Of a stretch of 64,000 nt of DNA, positions 21,104-31,620 are shown piece after piece; position 1 is the stretch's first letter; the number at the start of each line of letters is the position of its first letter. The notes beneath the pieces were generated by a model. It had not been told where the DNA came from and searched no databases. It worked only from the letters and a program-made list of their open reading frames with translations. The stretch comes from Hypericum androsaemum (taxonomy: Eukaryota; Streptophyta; Magnoliopsida; Malpighiales; Hypericaceae), in contig OZ023190.1 of NCBI GenBank assembly GCA_963995505.1, forward strand, positions 18,098,092-18,162,091. Reading direction: 5' to 3'. The position numbers and the translations under genes were made by a program.

Positions 21104-24100
21104 ATGTCATCTATGGATCCATTTTCTTGCAATAATGCTCCATGCATCTCATCTGCTCATGAACTGGCTGAGCCCAGTAACGCACAAAGCCGTATAAATA
21201 GTAATGAACTGATCATTGAAGATTTTAAAGGTTGCATTGATAACTGGAAACTACCAAAGATTTCAAAGCATGACATTTATCACGTTTCAAAAAACCCATT
21301 TTTAAGGCATGATTATGTTATCAAACAAGAAGAGCATTCTATGTCGGTTTCCAAACCCATCGAAACTTTTCAACTATTGTCCAAAGATTCTCTTCAAAGT
21401 CATAGCAAAAAAGGTTTCAACTTCATTCATATTGGTCTAGTCCAGGTTGGTATTATACCCCTGACTATTGCCGGTCTTGACGCATCTATCCTTGCTATCT
21501 TAAGAGATGCAAGACATCTCCGTTTTAAAGACTCCCTTATGAGCTCCGTCGAGTCCAGTCTCGCCGGTGGCCCTTTATCTTTTGATTGCCATCCCAATCT
21601 CACCTTATCTTTACGTGATCCTAACATTCTTCATGCTCTAACTCTCCAATTGAAAACTTTTAATTACGCTCTCATGCATGGTACCGTGAATATTTCCTTG
21701 AGTTTTAAAGTCCATTATAAAGCCATGATTTCTGCGTTTGCAACAAAGCATCGTTTTCAATCCACCAAAGGCCAAACCGTTTTATTGCAAACTGATTTCA
21801 CACGCGCCAATACCGTCACACCTAAAGCTATCCAATGGAGGGATGTTACCCTTCCCGACGAATGGATCTTAGAGGACATGGATCACTCTGAGACCAAACC
21901 AATTGAACCCCAACCTAGCAATGATGTTTCACGCATCAATCGTTATTCTGGTGGTACTGTTGGTATTACTTTCAATCGTCCCTCTAGCTCGAGATCTGCA
22001 GGGAACCCTTCCCTATCTCGTAGCGAGAGTATGTCCTCTTCGTTCCAAAACCTTGGAAGAGTTTCACAAATAGGAACTCCTAATCGTCCACCGCCTGTCA
22101 TACATCTCCCTGACAAGCCCAGATTTTCCACGTCTGATCTTCCAAACCCCGCCTTACAACATGTCAACTATCGATCTCAGATTCCCCATCCCATTTATAC
22201 CCATCCAAAAGCTCCTACTGAAGAAGAATCCCTTCCTTCTTCCCCCACTCCTTCACAGGTAACTGAGAACCAACAATTCCATAACGAGCTTAACGTTCTA
22301 GAAATTCCCTTCCAAATTGATAAGGACTTTCTCCGGTCTGATTTCAATGCTCCCCACAACAAAGCCAAAGTCAAATGGTTTTTCAGAAATTTCTGTAAAC
22401 CTGAACGCGATCAGACTCAAACCTCTTATTACGAGTTTCTTGAGGAATATCGAACCCATGTCTTATTTTTTGACTGGTTTGAACAATTTCTCATGCCTAC
22501 TTGTATTCAAGAGATGATTGACTCCTATAATTCCTTCACCAAAACGACAAACCCTATTACCCGATCCAGACGCCACCAAAATCAATGGGAATCCACTGCT
22601 GGTGAGACCATTTCCTCCCCCCATCCGCCATTAAGGCAGATCAATCTCAACATCGCTGATCACCCCATTGAAGCAGCTCCTTATAAGACTGCCACTGATG
22701 ATGTTTTACAAAATTCTAGGCGTATCATTGCCCAGAATAATTTTTGTAATACCCATCTCAGTACGATTGGTAAACAGCTTGAACGCATCGAAGGTCAACT
22801 ACCTTCATCTTCATACCCGTCTTCCTCTTCGACTCCTATTTCGACTATTCAACAACCTATCTTTAAACCCTTCCAAGTTTCACAAACAAGTATCCGCCAG
22901 ATCCACAAAAATCGGGATTTTGCTGATATCCTTCGACGCCAGATCTCCAGCATTGAAGTCTCTCCTTCCTCCCCCCTTATTGCTGCCGATACCCCTTCTC
23001 TAAACTCGAACGCCATCCACACTCTTGATCAGGATTCAGATTCGGAGTCTATCAGATCATCCTCCTCTCTCCATCCCATTCTAAACCATATTCATGAACC
23101 CCAAAGGTCCTTCTCTTCGACTCCTGTCCCTGGCCCGGATATGGCTCTCGAACAAAAGCCCAGTATCCTCAACCAAGCCAAATTCAATTCCAATTCCATA
23201 TACGAATGGAATATTGATGCCATGACAGAGTACAATATTTTGTCTCTCTTACAACAAATGACCATGGCAGCCAATGCTTACAAGACACAAACGGACATTT
23301 CCGACAAATCTATTGCTGAGATCCTTATTTCTGGATTCTCTGGCCAACTCAAAGGTTGGTGGGATTTCTACCTCACGGAAGAACAACGGCAAGAAATACT
23401 CAACAGCCTTCAACATGATGAAGCCAACAACCCTATCTTAACACCTGAAGGTCATTCCGTACAAGATGCTGTTTCTTCCCTCATCTTTGCCATTTCTCTT
23501 CATTTCATAGGTGATTCTTCCCACCTCAAAGACAAAAATGCCGAACTGCTTTCAAATCTCAAATGCCACAAACTCAGTGACTTCCAACATTACAAGAACA
23601 CCTTCCTCACACGCGTCATGCTTCGCGAGGATTCTAATCAACCTTTTTGGAAAGAAAAGCTTATCGATGGTCTCCCTTTTATGCTAGGTGAAAAAGTCCA
23701 ACGATTTCTCAAAACCACCCACGGAACCCCTATCAATTATTCTGCCCTCACCTACGGTGAACTCATCAGTATCACCCAACAGCAAGGATTACAGATCTGC
23801 CAAGATCTAAAGCTCCAGAAGAACATCAAGAAAGAATTGAGACAGACCAAACAGGAACTTGGATCCTTGTGTCAACAATTCGATATTTCTCGTACCCCTC
23901 AAAATTCCAAGGACTGCCATTGTCCCATTTCCTCCCCAAAACCCTACCATCATAAACACAAATCTAAACGTTATGATAAATTTTATCGTGACAAATCCTA
24001 TCGTCCCACTTCCAAGTCCAATCACAAGCATGACAAACGACCTTTCATACATTCTTCCAAAAAGTCTTCTTTTAAAAATGATGATCGTTTCAAAGACACT

Positions 24101-26647
24101 GTCTGTCACAAATGTGGCCATAAAGGTCATATTGCTAGATATTGCCGTTTGAACAAAAGACTTCACGCCTTAGATCTGACCCCCGACCTCCTTGCCCAGA
24201 TCTCTGCCCTCATGATCAACGATTCTGATTCTGATTCCAGCTCTATCACTGAAGAATCTGAACAACTTGATGAGCTCATCCACTCCTCTTCTGAGTCTAA
24301 CTCAGAAAAATCCATCTGCGTCCTCACCCAAGACCAAGAATTTCTCCTCGCTATGGCTAATGACATCGAAGACCCTACCAAAAGAAAGACTTATCTTTCC
24401 AAGCTACTCAACTCCATTGACGTTTCTACCTCTGTAACTGTCCCACCTAAGGCTTACGATCTTACCAAAATCCTTCATACAAAGCAAACCCAAAAGTCTT
24501 CCCTTCCTTCCATTCCCACTTTACAATCAGAAATCAAGACTATCAAGAAAGAACTTAAAGACCTACGAAGACAACAACTTGAAACACATTCTATTGTCCA
24601 AAACTTCCTATCAAAAACCCATGTCAACAACAATGATGATTCCAGTGATTCTGAGTCTAGTCATCCTACTGAACCTACTCCTCAACCTAACGAATTCCTT
24701 AATGCTCTAAAGCATGTCACTTCACGTAAATACCTGATCAATATCACCTTATATTTTTCTGATACTTTTCAGTTGGATACCATTGCTTTATTTGACACTG
24801 GTGCTGATCTTAACTGCATTAAGGACGGCCTTGTCCCCAAACATTTCTTAGATCACACTAAAGAAAAGCTTTCTGCAGCAAATAACTCCAAAATGCTTAT
24901 CACTCAAAAAACTGATGCCTTCGTCAGCAACAATGATACCAAAATTAAAACCACCTTCTTACTTGTCTCCAATATGAATCACACTGTCATTATTGGAACG
25001 CCTTTCATCAACCTCATTACTCCTTATAATGTTAATCACGATGGTATCTCTTTCAAAATAAAGACCCCCATTTCCAAAAAAATTATTTTCCCATTTCTAC
25101 AAAAACCAAACACACGCAGATTGCATCTTCGTAACTCTCTTATTTCTTCAAAAGAGCATGATTTACATGATACTAAAAACTCTATTCATTTTCAACGTAT
25201 TTCTCAACAATTGCTTGATCCTTCTACCCAACGCAATATTGATATTTTTAAAACTAAGCTCCTTAACGAGCTTTGTTCTGATCTTCCTAATGCTTTCTGG
25301 CTTCGAAAAAAGCATGTTATCACTCTTCCTTATGATTCCCAATTTTCAGAAAGACAAATCCCCACAAAAGCCCGTCCCATTCAAATGAATTCTGACATGA
25401 TTGCTTTATGCGAAAAAGAGATCCACGATTTAGAACAAAAGGGTTTGATCTCTAAATCCAAATCCCCTTGGAGCTGTGCTGCATTTTATGTCATGAAAAA
25501 CTCCGAGATCGAACGTGGAGTTCCACGTCTTGTGATCAATTACAAGCCTTTGAACAATGTCTTAAAATGGATTCGCTATCCAATCCCAAACAAAAAAGAT
25601 CTTTTAAATCGCCTTCATGATTCTTTCATTTTTTCAAAGTTTGATATGAAATCCGGTTTCTGGCAGATCCAGATCCACCCCAAAGATCGTTACAAAACAG
25701 CTTTTACTGTCCCCTTTGGCCAGTATGAATGGAATGTAATGCCCTTTGGTTTGAAAAATGCCCCAAGTGAATTTCAACAAATCATGAATGAAATTTTCAA
25801 TCAATTCTCCTCTTTTTGTATCGTCTATATTGATGATGTCCTAATTTTTTCCAAAACAATTGACCAGCATTTTAAACATCTCAACACCTTCTTTGATGTT
25901 GTAAAGAAAAATGGTCTGGTTTTGTCCCAGTCCAAAATTGTCCTTTTCCAAACAAAAATACGTTTTCTTGGCCACTTTATCAGCCAAGGGACTATCACCC
26001 CCATCGACCGATCGATTACATTTGCTTCAAAATACCCTGATGAACTTATTGAAAAAACCCAACTTCAACGTTTTTTAGGTTCACTCAATTATGTTTTTGA
26101 ATTTTTCCCCAACATTCATCGCATCATCAAACCACTGCATGATCGTTTAAAGAAAAATCCATGCCCATGGACTCATGAGCATACACGCATTGTTCAACGC
26201 ATCAAAAAACAAATTCAGCATATACCATGTTTGCATTTGGCTGACCCATCTGCATTCAAAATTGTTGAAACCGATGCTTCTGATATCGGTTATGGTGGCA
26301 TCTTAAAGCAACAGCAAGGCAAACATGAGCATATCATCGCATTTACCTCTGCTCATTGGAATGACACCCAGCTCAAATATCCTACTATTAAAAAAGAGAT
26401 TTTGAGTATTGTTCTATGTATTACTAAATTTCAAAGCGATCTTTTAAATCAAAAATTCTTATTACGTATTGACGCCCAAGCTGCAAAAGAAATTTTGCAA
26501 AAAGATGTTCAAAACATAGCCTCAAAGCATATCTTTGCCCGCTGGCAAGCTATTTTGAGTATTTTTGATTTTGATATTGTCTATATTAAAGGAGAAAGCA
26601 ATTCCCTTCCCGATTTCCTAACCCGTGAGTTTTTAACTAATAGGTAG
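21104..26647 (+). CDS. Pararetrovirus ORF1 polyprotein: MP-CP-PR-RT-RH (copy B)
   Basis: Uninterrupted ORF of 1847 residues from the first ATG (21104; a second at 21113). Order: 30K-superfamily movement protein core in about residues 90-230 (GLDASILAILRD onward); a serine/proline-rich linker; coat-like region about 690-900 (KGWWDFYLTEEQ); CCHC zinc knuckle C-x2-C-x4-H-x4-C at about 1001-1014; aspartic protease DTGA at about 1231; reverse transcriptase with YIDD at about 1575; RNase H1 with ETDAS at about 1724. There is no aphid-transmission or inclusion-body ORF. The domain order and single polyprotein match Florendovirus and Petuvirus; the second ORF downstream favours the former. No stop or frameshift is seen, which is unusual for an endogenous virus. 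Expression is unknown. Confidence 0.9.
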   Translation: MSSMDPFSCNNAPCISSAHELAEPSNAQSRINSNELIIEDFKGCIDNWKLPKISKHDIYHVSKNPFLRHDYVIKQEEHSMSVSKPIETFQLLSKDSLQSHSKKGFNFIHIGLVQVGIIPLTIAGLDASILAILRDARHLRFKDSLMSSVESSLAGGPLSFDCHPNLTLSLRDPNILHALTLQLKTFNYALMHGTVNISLSFKVHYKAMISAFATKHRFQSTKGQTVLLQTDFTRANTVTPKAIQWRDVTLPDEWILEDMDHSETKPIEPQPSNDVSRINRYSGGTVGITFNRPSSSRSAGNPSLSRSESMSSSFQNLGRVSQIGTPNRPPPVIHLPDKPRFSTSDLPNPALQHVNYRSQIPHPIYTHPKAPTEEESLPSSPTPSQVTENQQFHNELNVLEIPFQIDKDFLRSDFNAPHNKAKVKWFFRNFCKPERDQTQTSYYEFLEEYRTHVLFFDWFEQFLMPTCIQEMIDSYNSFTKTTNPITRSRRHQNQWESTAGETISSPHPPLRQINLNIADHPIEAAPYKTATDDVLQNSRRIIAQNNFCNTHLSTIGKQLERIEGQLPSSSYPSSSSTPISTIQQPIFKPFQVSQTSIRQIHKNRDFADILRRQISSIEVSPSSPLIAADTPSLNSNAIHTLDQDSDSESIRSSSSLHPILNHIHEPQRSFSSTPVPGPDMALEQKPSILNQAKFNSNSIYEWNIDAMTEYNILSLLQQMTMAANAYKTQTDISDKSIAEILISGFSGQLKGWWDFYLTEEQRQEILNSLQHDEANNPILTPEGHSVQDAVSSLIFAISLHFIGDSSHLKDKNAELLSNLKCHKLSDFQHYKNTFLTRVMLREDSNQPFWKEKLIDGLPFMLGEKVQRFLKTTHGTPINYSALTYGELISITQQQGLQICQDLKLQKNIKKELRQTKQELGSLCQQFDISRTPQNSKDCHCPISSPKPYHHKHKSKRYDKFYRDKSYRPTSKSNHKHDKRPFIHSSKKSSFKNDDRFKDTVCHKCGHKGHIARYCRLNKRLHALDLTPDLLAQISALMINDSDSDSSSITEESEQLDELIHSSSESNSEKSICVLTQDQEFLLAMANDIEDPTKRKTYLSKLLNSIDVSTSVTVPPKAYDLTKILHTKQTQKSSLPSIPTLQSEIKTIKKELKDLRRQQLETHSIVQNFLSKTHVNNNDDSSDSESSHPTEPTPQPNEFLNALKHVTSRKYLINITLYFSDTFQLDTIALFDTGADLNCIKDGLVPKHFLDHTKEKLSAANNSKMLITQKTDAFVSNNDTKIKTTFLLVSNMNHTVIIGTPFINLITPYNVNHDGISFKIKTPISKKIIFPFLQKPNTRRLHLRNSLISSKEHDLHDTKNSIHFQRISQQLLDPSTQRNIDIFKTKLLNELCSDLPNAFWLRKKHVITLPYDSQFSERQIPTKARPIQMNSDMIALCEKEIHDLEQKGLISKSKSPWSCAAFYVMKNSEIERGVPRLVINYKPLNNVLKWIRYPIPNKKDLLNRLHDSFIFSKFDMKSGFWQIQIHPKDRYKTAFTVPFGQYEWNVMPFGLKNAPSEFQQIMNEIFNQFSSFCIVYIDDVLIFSKTIDQHFKHLNTFFDVVKKNGLVLSQSKIVLFQTKIRFLGHFISQGTITPIDRSITFASKYPDELIEKTQLQRFLGSLNYVFEFFPNIHRIIKPLHDRLKKNPCPWTHEHTRIVQRIKKQIQHIPCLHLADPSAFKIVETDASDIGYGGILKQQQGKHEHIIAFTSAHWNDTQLKYPTIKKEILSIVLCITKFQSDLLNQKFLLRIDAQAAKEILQKDVQNIASKHIFARWQAILSIFDFDIVYIKGESNSLPDFLTREFLTNR

Positions 26648-26649
26648 CC

Positions 26650-27759
26650 ATGCCTCCAAAGCCCTCCTCCAAAGAAGCTAAGGCAAAGTCTGTTGCAACA
26701 AAGTCTATTGTCCCTGCCCGAACCTGGGCATCTATTGCTGAAGCTGAAGATGATTTTAAAGCTCCCTGTAACGTCCAAAAATGGTTGAATGAATTTCAAC
26801 ATAATCCGGTCTACCCGCCCGAACTTGTCGAAGTTTTCCAACGCCTATCCCAAAACTCTCAAGCTTTAATGCCGACACCCTCCCCAAAAATCTCAAAGCA
26901 AAGCACCACCCATATCATTTCCCAGCCCTCCCAATCTCTCACCCCAAACCGAACCAAAGCCGTTTACACCCATAAAACCCAGACACAGTCTCTTCTCTTT
27001 GTTGAAAGAGATCATCACCAGAATGACCCCACAATAGCAGCCGCTCGAATTTTCCCACCCGGTCAGCACATGGTCCCGGCCGATATTGCCAAACCAATAG
27101 CCTATTACACTGCCATCCTTGAGCACACAGAATCCATCACCATAAAACATTTCTACACGCCCCCTGACACCTCAACCCCTGCCTACTCAACCTGCCAAAT
27201 CATGCGGATTTTACATCCGTCGCAGTGGGGCCAACCCTTGCACAAGCCAAAGCACCTACCCCTCACCCCGACTACTACCCATAGTACTCTTTATTGCTAT
27301 TGGGATTACCATCAAGCCTGGTTCAACGCCTTCCTCAACCAAAACTCAAAGTTCACACACACTTGGCTGTTCTTTTTCCTCCAGCCTTTCGATTGTGCTC
27401 ATATTCCATTTTGGTTCCTAACCTGGTGGAGTTATTATGGTTGCACTCCAGCCATCCTTACTGAGGATGTCTTGGGTTGTTACAATCTTTTCAAAGGAAA
27501 ATATTCCCCCTCCCAAAACGAAAAACCTTTCGGACCTCTGGTATTGTTCTGTATGAAATTCTATCTGCCATGGGTGTGCACCTGGCATTATGAATTCCAA
27601 ACCTATGATGCCACGAACAATGTCAATCTACTTGTTCGCCGCTTCAAAATCAAATGGTGGACTGCCTTCCGTGCAGATTTAAAACTAACGACCACCATTG
27701 TCCTCAATTGGTTTAAAGCTGCCGATCCTGCCCAAATTAATGCCACTGCCTCAACATAA
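26650..27759 (+). CDS. Pararetrovirus ORF2, unknown function (copy B)
   Basis: 369 codons, same protein as the copy A ORF2, starting two bases after the ORF1 stop, which suggests translation by reinitiation or stop-start coupling. It has the same TAA stop and the same in-frame open extension after it. No recognised domain. Confidence 0.8.
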   Translation: MPPKPSSKEAKAKSVATKSIVPARTWASIAEAEDDFKAPCNVQKWLNEFQHNPVYPPELVEVFQRLSQNSQALMPTPSPKISKQSTTHIISQPSQSLTPNRTKAVYTHKTQTQSLLFVERDHHQNDPTIAAARIFPPGQHMVPADIAKPIAYYTAILEHTESITIKHFYTPPDTSTPAYSTCQIMRILHPSQWGQPLHKPKHLPLTPTTTHSTLYCYWDYHQAWFNAFLNQNSKFTHTWLFFFLQPFDCAHIPFWFLTWWSYYGCTPAILTEDVLGCYNLFKGKYSPSQNEKPFGPLVLFCMKFYLPWVCTWHYEFQTYDATNNVNLLVRRFKIKWWTAFRADLKLTTTIVLNWFKAADPAQINATAST

Positions 27760-28054
27760 ACGCAATTTCTGGCTCACAAGGCCAAGATTCAAGCTTTGTT
27801 GGCCTCGGCCGGCACTGAGAAAGAATATTTTGCCATCATGCAAAAAATGGCTAAAAATAACTCCAACGCTTCCTCTTCACCTTATGAAGAAGACGAAGAA
27901 GAAGAAGAACCGTACATCTCCCTCAGTGAAGATGATGGTGCTGGTTTCGATGGATTACCATAAACCCATCCCACAACGGCATCAACGACTTTCAACCGCA
28001 ACGGCATCAACGATTTTCAACCGCAACGACGTCAACGACTTCCAACAGAATTAT

Positions 28055-28236
28055 CAAAATGGTGGACCCCAGCCACCGAAAGTAACTGACAACGCACCAA
28101 AGCCACCGAAAGCAGAGATTCCTTCTGCCCCTTATTGACATCAATGACTTTCAAAATGGTGGACCCCAGCCACCGAAAGTAACTGACAACGCACCAAAGC
28201 CACCGAAAGCAGAGATTCCTTCTGCCCCTTATTGAC
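28055..28236 (+). repeat. 97-bp-period direct repeat upstream of viral TATA (copy B)
   Basis: Exact counterpart of 19804-19985 at the constant 8251-bp offset: two 85-bp copies separated by 12 bp, followed by the promoter. Confidence 0.8.
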
Positions 28237-28265
28237 CACTATTGTGTAATAGGACCTCCTCTCCC

Positions 28266-28272
28266 TATATAA
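28266..28272 (+). promoter_or_regulatory. TATA box of viral promoter (copy B)
   Basis: TATATAAGG in the same context as copy A. One base differs 20 bp downstream (AACAGC in A, AATAGC in B). Confidence 0.7.
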
Positions 28273-28489
28273 GGAGGAGCCCTCTATTGTTAATAGCAGA
28301 GTGTGATTTAGTTGGATAAACCCGTAGAGAATAGAAGCCCTTGATCATCATACTTGATCATACCTGCTCTTCCCCTCTGTGATTGTAATCCCTCTATCCC
28401 TCTCTTTAAAGTCTATCTCCGTATTTAGTCTTAAAGTTTATATTATTATTATTGTACTAAAGTTTATTTATGTTTATCAAGTTTATATT

Positions 28490-28556
28490 AATAAAGTTTA
28501 TATTTATATAATCCTGTTCCGCTAATAAAGTTTATATTTATAAAATCCTGTTCCGC
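28490..28556 (+). terminator. Duplicated viral poly(A) signal region (copy B)
   Basis: The segment with AATAAAGTTTATATTTATA and ATCCTGTTCCG occurs twice in tandem here (AATAAA at 28490 and 28524), but once in copy A. This duplication lies at the right end of the array, just before CGCACCCTCTGG and the TA tract. Confidence 0.65.
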
Positions 28557-28568
28557 CGCACCCTCTGG

Positions 28569-28593
28569 TATATATATATATATATATATATAT
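28569..28593. repeat. (TA)n microsatellite at the right edge of the viral array
   Basis: A 25-bp TA tract, the counterpart of 15873-15900. Host sequence resumes with GATTAGC. Confidence 0.9.
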
Positions 28594-28713
28594 GATTAGC
28601 TTAAAATGTGTGATAAGAGGTTAAGCGTGCCAGTGGCAAGTAAAAAAATCATCATATTATACTTAAGCTCTAGCAGTTGAATGTTGTGCTTGTGAATATA
28701 TGCTCAAGAACAC

Positions 28714-30203
28714 CATTTTCTGCTGTAGGTTTGGAACAGAACTAGTGGAACAAATTAAGGAAACTGGTGGTACCTCAGGATCATGCTGCATTACATTCTG
28801 AGCAGACCCAGTGGAAATTACACACATCACCTCACTAGAGTCATCATGCTTCTGATTAACCTAAAAGGTTTCAGTAATAATTACTAATTGCATATGGCTT
28901 CAAGCAAAAATAGCACAACAAATGCATCTGAAGTCTAAACATATGTTAGTATCACCTTCTGGGGAAAAAACCAAAAAATAGGAAGAAGAAGAAGAACCCA
29001 ACTTACATGAGCACCTTCCATTTGGCATTCTTCTCTATTTGTAGAATGGTATAATGAGTCACCCTCAGCACTGGGGTAGTCAGTTGACAGATGGGCGTCA
29101 TTTTGCTCCTTTTGAACTTCTTCTTGCTTAATCTCTGATGTTGGATGTCCTTGACGTTCTTCTTCATCTTGCTTACAAGACAACTGCAATTTTTCAACAT
29201 CCTTTCCGATCTCCAGTACTTCATTATCTTCTGATACAACTTCTTTGGGGTCAGAAGAATTGATTATCAACAACTGCAGGGCGTCGTTAACCTGTTCCAG
29301 TTTTACGCTTGCCGAGTTAACAGAGTTTGCACACTCAAATTCCAAAGGCTCTGACAAATACTCATCAATGCATATTGATGAACTGCTCGGTGCATCACGG
29401 CTTGGGGTTTTGGCATCCATGCGAATGTCAGCAACCAAAGGGCTCCGAATTGAGGTACTAGGTTTATCCACATTACACGAGGCATCAAGCAACTCCTCAC
29501 GTTGGTCCTCATTTTCACAAACTTGCGGGAAACAAGACCTGAAAGGAGATCAACAAACCCCGCAATCAAACCCCAAGCCAGAATTTTTTTTACAACTCAA
29601 AGCAAACAAAGCCCCGTACCTCTGTAGGAAACTCGTCGCACAAGGCTGTGTCAAATGCGGAGACGTGAACACAAGAGGCGGCGAATTGAGTCCAGGCAAA
29701 CCCTGCACCACTGCAGTGTTGGACGCTTTGACAGGCTTTATAGGAGACAGCCTGCTGACATCGTTGGAAAAGGGGGATTCCTGCAGCCACGAAACAACAC
29801 ACATTCTGAGACAGTTAATCCTGAAATCATCAACAAATAAGATGCACAACGAAATGTGCATCAAACCTCTCAACTCAACAATCCAGAAACCGATTATTAT
29901 CAATCTCCCATTTAGACCAAAACCAGCTCTAGAGCTCAATGCACCAATAGCACAAAACCCTATTTAGGCCATAACCCAGCAACCACATTCTCCCATTTCC
30001 CAAATTAATCAATACACAAGCACAAAGATCACAAATTGAAATTGGAGGAGGGGATTTTCCCATCATCAATCAAAAAAGACACAAGCTTGGCAAAATTTTC
30101 ATATTTACATGAACCAGAGGGGAGTCCGACATGGCACGGACGGTTCGGAGCCGCCGGAAGCGATGGCAGTGGAGGGTTTGGCAGCTTCAGGAGGAGAATC
30201 CAT
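28714..30203 (-). pseudogene. TSO1/TCX (CPP family) gene, 5' exons only
   Basis: Exon 1 starts at ATG 30203 (MDSPPEAAKPST) and ends near 30110-30120, donor uncertain. Exon 2 is 29780-29621 and carries ESPFSNDVSRLSPIKPVKA and PPLVFTSPHL, the N-terminal signature of TSO1/SOL/TCX proteins (SPxFNYxxxLSPIKPVK, then PPxVFTSP). Exon 3 is 29538-29007, flanked by a good CAG acceptor and GTAAGT donor, encoding an acidic, serine-rich segment (CIDEYLSEP). Exon 4 is about 28860-28714 after TTTTAG. These join in frame from exon 2 onward. The two cysteine-rich CXC DNA-binding domains that define the family should follow but are absent up to the viral array, and the far side at 15.8 kb has DUF247 sequence instead. 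Family members are chromatin-bound cell-cycle regulators (DREAM complex). This locus is therefore truncated. Confidence 0.65.
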
Positions 30204-30239
30204 AGATGGAAAGATAACTTTCAGTGTTATAAACCCTAG

Positions 30240-31620
30240 AGGTCAATTCCTGCATTTTCCTTTTCTACATTTTTTTTTAATTTTCCTTTTTCCACAACTT
30301 TTGGTGTCCACTTCTCTCTCTCGTGTGGAGTGAAGAACAAACTGATTTTATTTTGCATTTTTGTTGAGGGAAAATGGGGATTTCATTTTTATTCATAATA
30401 TTTTTAGGAAAATTTGTTCTCCTCCCTATTTAGGAGGAAAGCGAGATGTAGTAAATAAGGTTTTTAAAAAGGACCCGGAGAGCGATTCGCTCTGCTCTCC
30501 GGGTCACGGTCAAACCAATTCGACCACATATTTGAATGGTCGGATCGGATGTTTTTTCACTTATACATTAATTTTTTTTTAGATATATTTGTATTACAAT
30601 AGTAGACACATGTAGGCTTCAGCAATGGTTTGGGAACTAGAGACTTGGAAAAATAGTAAATAAGGCCCACCAAGCACACCAAAATTCCTATACCTACTGC
30701 ACCCCAAAAAAAAAAGGAACATGACGAACAAACAGGAAGAATAAAAAAAATCCCTAAACTACCAAAATCACCACCCCTACCAAAAAGGAAGAACACTCGT
30801 TGCCCACTCAAAATTGTAAACACTTATCTCCTCCTTTCCTTTTCTCTCCTAGTCTCCACCCCCAATTTCCTCCTTTCCAAAATCAAAATTAAAATCATCT
30901 TCTTCGTCCCTAATCAGTAATCACCTCCTTTCCTTTTCCCTTCTTCCCTCCTTCAAAGTCCAAACCCTAAACAAAAAAAAGAAAAGAGAGAAGCGTGCAC
31001 CCGTGTGGTTGTAGATCAGGGGAGGCGGAAGTACCGTTTTCCTTTTTATCGGAATCGAAATCGGAAGACCCAGAAGAAGCGAGAGGTCATGCAAGCAGAT
31101 AGGTTGGAATAATATAAAGATGAGATCTTTGGAAAGAAGGGTCGGAATTAGCTTGTGGGTTGCTAGCAATTGAGTGAATTGGAAGAGAGGTTGAAAAAGT
31201 TGCTTGTTCGTGTTTTTGGGGAAAATTTTGGTTTAGTTTTCAAGTTTTTGGTGAAAAATCTCAGTTTTTCGTACGAACCATCCAGTCTGATCAGATTTTG
31301 GGCAGTTTGTAAGGTTGGTGTTTCAACGAGCAAATACGGTACGCCCTTATTTTCTTACCGAATCATGGTCTGACCGATCAGATCATTGGTCGAACTACAT
31401 ATTTAAAAACCATGATAATAAAAGGGTGAAAAAGAAAATTAGAGAGAAAAAAATAAGATGAGGTGGAGAAGAGAGCCGTAGAAGGCAGGGATTTAAAGAA
31501 ATGGAGAGCGAGGGGAACATATCTTTTCGGGCAAATTACTTTCAGGTCCGTAATTTATAGTTTTATTACTCACAGACCTTTGACTTTTAGAAATAGTGTA
31601 TAAGGTCCAAAGAAAATGAA
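30240..31620. other. Intergenic, upstream of the TCX-like gene
   Basis: No gene. It contains a short hairpin, ACCCGGAGAGCGATTCGCTC with its complement, at about 30474-30506. There is also a phrase at 31270-31400 (rich in GTCTGATCAGATTTTGG) that resembles 58730-58860, so a dispersed repeat is likely. Confidence 0.35.

Larger units (their letters stand above)
15901..28568 (+). mobile_element. Composite endogenous pararetrovirus array (florendovirus-type, Caulimoviridae)
   Basis: Three head-to-tail pieces on the plus strand. Copy A (15904-20276) is a 3' part genome starting just after the zinc knuckle of ORF1. An isolated 433-bp RT fragment (20277-20709) follows. Copy B (about 20713-28566) is near full length, about 7.85 kb. 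Movement, coat, CCHC, aspartic protease, RT and RNase H domains in one ORF plus a second downstream ORF fits Florendovirus. There is no integrase, and no LTRs are present, as expected for passive integration. A and B have a constant offset of 8251 bp from 15904 to about 20268 with only a handful of substitutions, so the array is young or homogenised, or is an assembly duplication. Confidence 0.85.

Noticed and set aside
29245..29967. 240-codon plus-strand ORF
   Set aside because: It is antisense to TCX-like exons 2 and 3, whose splice sites and family motifs on the minus strand are convincing.
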